Shown here piece after piece: positions 31,463 to 33,295 of a stretch of 33,295 bases of DNA. A model generated the notes under the pieces. That model was not told where the DNA came from. It saw nothing but the letters and a program-made list of their open reading frames with translations, and searched no databases. The stretch is from assembly GCA_902610655.1 (NCBI GenBank), contig CACLWL010000009.1, forward strand, positions 1 to 33,295, given 5' to 3'. Source of the stretch: an uncultured Pelagibacteraceae bacterium. Lineage in GTDB: Bacteria; Pseudomonadota; Alphaproteobacteria; Pelagibacterales; Pelagibacteraceae. How positions within the stretch are numbered: the stretch's first letter is position 1; the number at the start of each line of letters is the position of its first letter. The translations under genes and the position numbers were made by a program.

Positions 31463-32740
31463 ATGAGCTCAGAAAAAAAGGTATCTTACGATTTAAAAAG
31501 ATTTGCAGGAATTAAAAGAGACTATACTCCAGAAGAGGTAGAGAGATTAAAGGGTTCAATAAAAATTGAATACTCGATGTGTAAACATCAATCAGAAAAA
31601 CTTTGGAGATTGTTAAATACAGAACCATATATTAATACACTAGGCTCACTATCTGGTAATCACGCTGTTCAGCATGCTAAAGCAGGTCTTAAAGCAATTT
31701 ACTTAAGTGGATGGCAAGTAGCTGCAGACGCCAATAGCGCAGGCGAAATGTACCCAGATCAATCTTTATATCCTTATGATAGTGCACCAAAATTAGTTGA
31801 GTCAATGAATAATGCTTTGACAAGAGCTGACCAAATCCAACACATGGAAATTAAAGACGGAGAAATGAACTCAAAAGATAGAGTAGATTATATGTTGCCT
31901 ATTATTGCTGATGGAGAAGCCGGTTTCGGTGGACCATTAAATGTTTTTGAATTAGCTAAAAAATTTATAAGAGCTGGAGCAGCTGGAGTACACTTTGAAG
32001 ATCAATTAGCTAGTGAAAAAAAATGTGGCCACATGGGAGGAAAAGTATTAGTTCCAACTGGTACAATGATAAAAAATTTGAAAGCCGCAAGATTAGCGGC
32101 AGATATCGCGGATGTTCCATTAATAATTTTAGCGAGAACGGACGCTAATGCAGCAAAATTAATTACAAATGATCACGATGAAAATGACAAACCTTTTTTG
32201 ACAGGAGAAAGGTCACCTGAAGGTTTTTATTATGTTAAACATGGAATAGATCAAGCAATTTCAAGAGGATTAGCTTATGCTCCTTATTCAGATTTAATAT
32301 GGTGTGAAACAGCAACTCCAAACTTAGAAGAAGCTAAAAAATTTGCTGACGCAATTCATGCTAAGTATCCTGGAAAATTGTTAGCTTATAATTGTTCTCC
32401 ATCATTTAATTGGAAAAAACATTTATCTGATGCAGAGATTGCAACTTTCCAACAAAAAATTAGTGATATGGGATATAAGTTTCAATTTATTACTTTAGCT
32501 GGCTTTCATACTCAAAATATTGCTATCTTTGAACTAGCACAAAAGTATAAAAAAGAAGGCATGACAGCTTATTCAAAAATTCAAGAACAAGAGTTTGCTA
32601 GAGAAAAAGACGGTTATACGAGCGTTAAACATCAAAGAGAAGTAGGAACTTCATACTTTGATGCTGTATCTAACACTATAAGTGGTGGAAAAAGTTCAAC
32701 TACTGCAATGGAAGGCTCAACAGAATCTGAGCAGTTTTAA
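31463..32740 (+). CDS. aceA: Isocitrate lyase
   Basis: The 425-residue protein is isocitrate lyase, which splits isocitrate to glyoxylate and succinate in the glyoxylate shunt. The catalytic loop is K187-C188-G-H190 in [16 protein letters not shown]. Other family segments are [11 protein letters not shown] (81-91, metal and substrate contacts), [12 protein letters not shown] (146-157), [11 protein letters not shown] (171-181), [10 protein letters not shown] and [13 protein letters not shown]. Length is typical of bacterial enzymes. AGGA at 31451-31454 is a good ribosome binding site eight bases before the ATG. The RamB-like gene and repeats upstream indicate regulation by carbon state. Malate synthase is not in the window. 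No glycine riboswitch precedes it. Confidence 0.96.
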   Translation: MSSEKKVSYDLKRFAGIKRDYTPEEVERLKGSIKIEYSMCKHQSEKLWRLLNTEPYINTLGSLSGNHAVQHAKAGLKAIYLSGWQVAADANSAGEMYPDQSLYPYDSAPKLVESMNNALTRADQIQHMEIKDGEMNSKDRVDYMLPIIADGEAGFGGPLNVFELAKKFIRAGAAGVHFEDQLASEKKCGHMGGKVLVPTGTMIKNLKAARLAADIADVPLIILARTDANAAKLITNDHDENDKPFLTGERSPEGFYYVKHGIDQAISRGLAYAPYSDLIWCETATPNLEEAKKFADAIHAKYPGKLLAYNCSPSFNWKKHLSDAEIATFQQKISDMGYKFQFITLAGFHTQNIAIFELAQKYKKEGMTAYSKIQEQEFAREKDGYTSVKHQREVGTSYFDAVSNTISGGKSSTTAMEGSTESEQF

Positions 32741-32756
32741 AATTTTCAAAAAATTT

Positions 32757-32786
32757 TTTACACATACAGTCTAATTTTGATATATT
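32757..32786 (+). promoter_or_regulatory. Possible promoter of the riboswitch-symporter transcript
   Basis: TTTACA (32757-32762) and TATATT (32781-32786) are separated by 18 bases. Transcription would begin near 32793, just ahead of the riboswitch aptamer. The surroundings are A+T-rich, so chance matches are likely. The 50 bases between aceA and the aptamer hold no clear terminator. Confidence 0.4.
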
Positions 32787-32792
32787 AATATT

Positions 32793-32857
32793 ATAGGGGT
32801 GTCTAAGTAGACTGAGAATATACCCTAAGAACCTGTCCGGTAATTCAGAAAGGGAGA
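32793..32857 (+). promoter_or_regulatory. TPP (thiamine pyrophosphate) riboswitch
   Basis: All conserved parts of the THI element are present in order: GGGGTG (32796-32801), the P3 hairpin GTCT-AAGT-AGAC (32801-32812), CTGAGA (32812-32817), TACCCT (32821-32826) closing P2, AAGAACCTG (32827-32835), the CCGG-TAAT arm (32837-32844) and the terminal AGGGAG (32851-32856). P3 is very short. The AGGGAG that ends the aptamer is also the Shine-Dalgarno sequence, four bases before the ATG at 32860, and there is no terminator between. TPP binding should therefore directly block translation start. Confidence 0.92.
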
Positions 32858-32859
32858 TT

Positions 32860-33295
32860 ATGGATAAAGTATATTTTTTGCATCAATCATCATCGCTAAC
32901 AATAGTTATAATTATAAGCTTAATTTTTACACTTATCGGAGTAACTTATTCAAAAAAACATCAAGGTATAAATAATTATCTAACAGCAAACAGAAGTATC
33001 GGTTTTTTTTCTTTAACCACAAGTTTAATTGCATCAGCGCTTGGGGCTTGGATTTTGTTTGGACCAGCTTCAGCTGCAACATGGGGCGGAATAGGTGCTG
33101 TAATTGGCTATGCTCTAGGAACTGCTTTTCCTATGATTTTTTTAATATCCTTGGGAAAAAAAATTAGAAAAGGTTCCCCGAAAGGATCCACATTAATCGA
33201 ATTTTTAAGAAAAAGGTTTAGTAAAAGTTTATTTAAATTAATTCTATTGATAACCGTTTTTTACATGTTCATTTTTTTATGTGCAGAGGTAACCG
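32860..33295 (+). CDS. thiV: Sodium:solute symporter under TPP control, ThiV-like (partial at right edge)
   Basis: An open frame of 145 codons runs off the right edge. The protein begins MDKVYFLHQSSSL, has a first membrane helix (about 13-31), then NNYLTANRSIGFFSLTTSLIASALGAWILFGPASAATWGGIGAVIGYALG, the typical first repeat of SSS-family symporters (Gly-rich TM1/TM2 with the broken helix that binds Na+ and substrate), and further helices after residue 120. A TPP riboswitch directly ahead points to a thiamine-related cargo. In SAR11 this arrangement is known as thiV and proposed to import the pyrimidine precursor HMP. The cargo is inference from that precedent; the family and control are well supported. 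Confidence 0.85.
   Translation, partial: MDKVYFLHQSSSLTIVIIISLIFTLIGVTYSKKHQGINNYLTANRSIGFFSLTTSLIASALGAWILFGPASAATWGGIGAVIGYALGTAFPMIFLISLGKKIRKGSPKGSTLIEFLRKRFSKSLFKLILLITVFYMFIFLCAEVT

Noticed and set aside
32741..32760. A/T-rich inverted stretch after aceA as a terminator
   Set aside because: The possible stem is only A-T pairs and could arise by chance; there is no stable hairpin followed by T residues.

Overview
The window is strongly A+T-rich and tightly packed, with frequent 1-11 bp overlaps, very short spacers and no gene-free stretch over 300 bases. Gene content and codon use fit a streamlined marine alphaproteobacterium, most likely SAR11 (Pelagibacterales). The best single marker is the TPP riboswitch directly in front of a sodium:solute symporter at the right edge, an arrangement known from SAR11 as thiV. 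The assignment is inference; no rRNA or other phylogenetic marker lies in the window. I saw no tRNA, CRISPR array, insertion sequence or phage gene.

Layout. 1-4583: the tail of a CBS-domain protein, a leftward DMT-family transporter, then a rightward trio of iron-dependent alcohol dehydrogenase, amidase-signature hydrolase and second DMT transporter. 4580-9696: a leftward run of class II aldolase-like protein, aldehyde dehydrogenase, VOC protein, homocysteine methyltransferase-like protein, MsrA and a beta-lactamase-fold hydrolase. 9730-15034: BKACE-family cleavage enzyme, pseudoazurin-type cupredoxin, orphan ProV-type ATPase, gamma-butyrobetaine dioxygenase-like enzyme, glycerophosphodiesterase and a beta-hydroxyacid dehydrogenase. 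15093-22155: two small membrane/exported proteins, a dimethylglycine/sarcosine dehydrogenase-like flavoenzyme with overlapping etfB and etfA, ETF:quinone oxidoreductase and a small exported protein. 22157-25595: leftward hisI and a DUF2237 gene, then rightward folE, acuI and a LysR regulator. 25741-29708: an iron(III) ABC uptake operon with a Fur-like operator, a small Cys-motif protein not previously recognised by me, and an RNA stem-loop before the permease. 29712-32740: a RamB/ScfR-like regulator divergent from a 55-residue ORF and isocitrate lyase. 32741-33295: TPP riboswitch and truncated symporter.

Themes. The central half can be read as use of methylated amine osmolytes. An ATPase of the betaine/carnitine type, a gamma-butyrobetaine dioxygenase, a BKACE enzyme (some members cleave 3-dehydrocarnitine to glycine betaine), and a dimethylglycine-type dehydrogenase with its whole electron path (ETF, ETF-QO) lie within 12 kb. 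Isocitrate lyase would help assimilate the resulting C2 units, and AcuI handles acryloyl-CoA from DMSP or related compounds. This metabolic link is inference from family membership and proximity.

The most original signals are regulatory or small: a 16-bp stem-loop whose loop can pair with the ribosome binding site of the iron permease; operator-like sequences that sit between -35 and -10 elements at fbpA and at the isocitrate lyase locus; two conserved-looking ORFs of 55-56 residues; and replaced zinc-ligand cysteines in the HisI and methyltransferase proteins.
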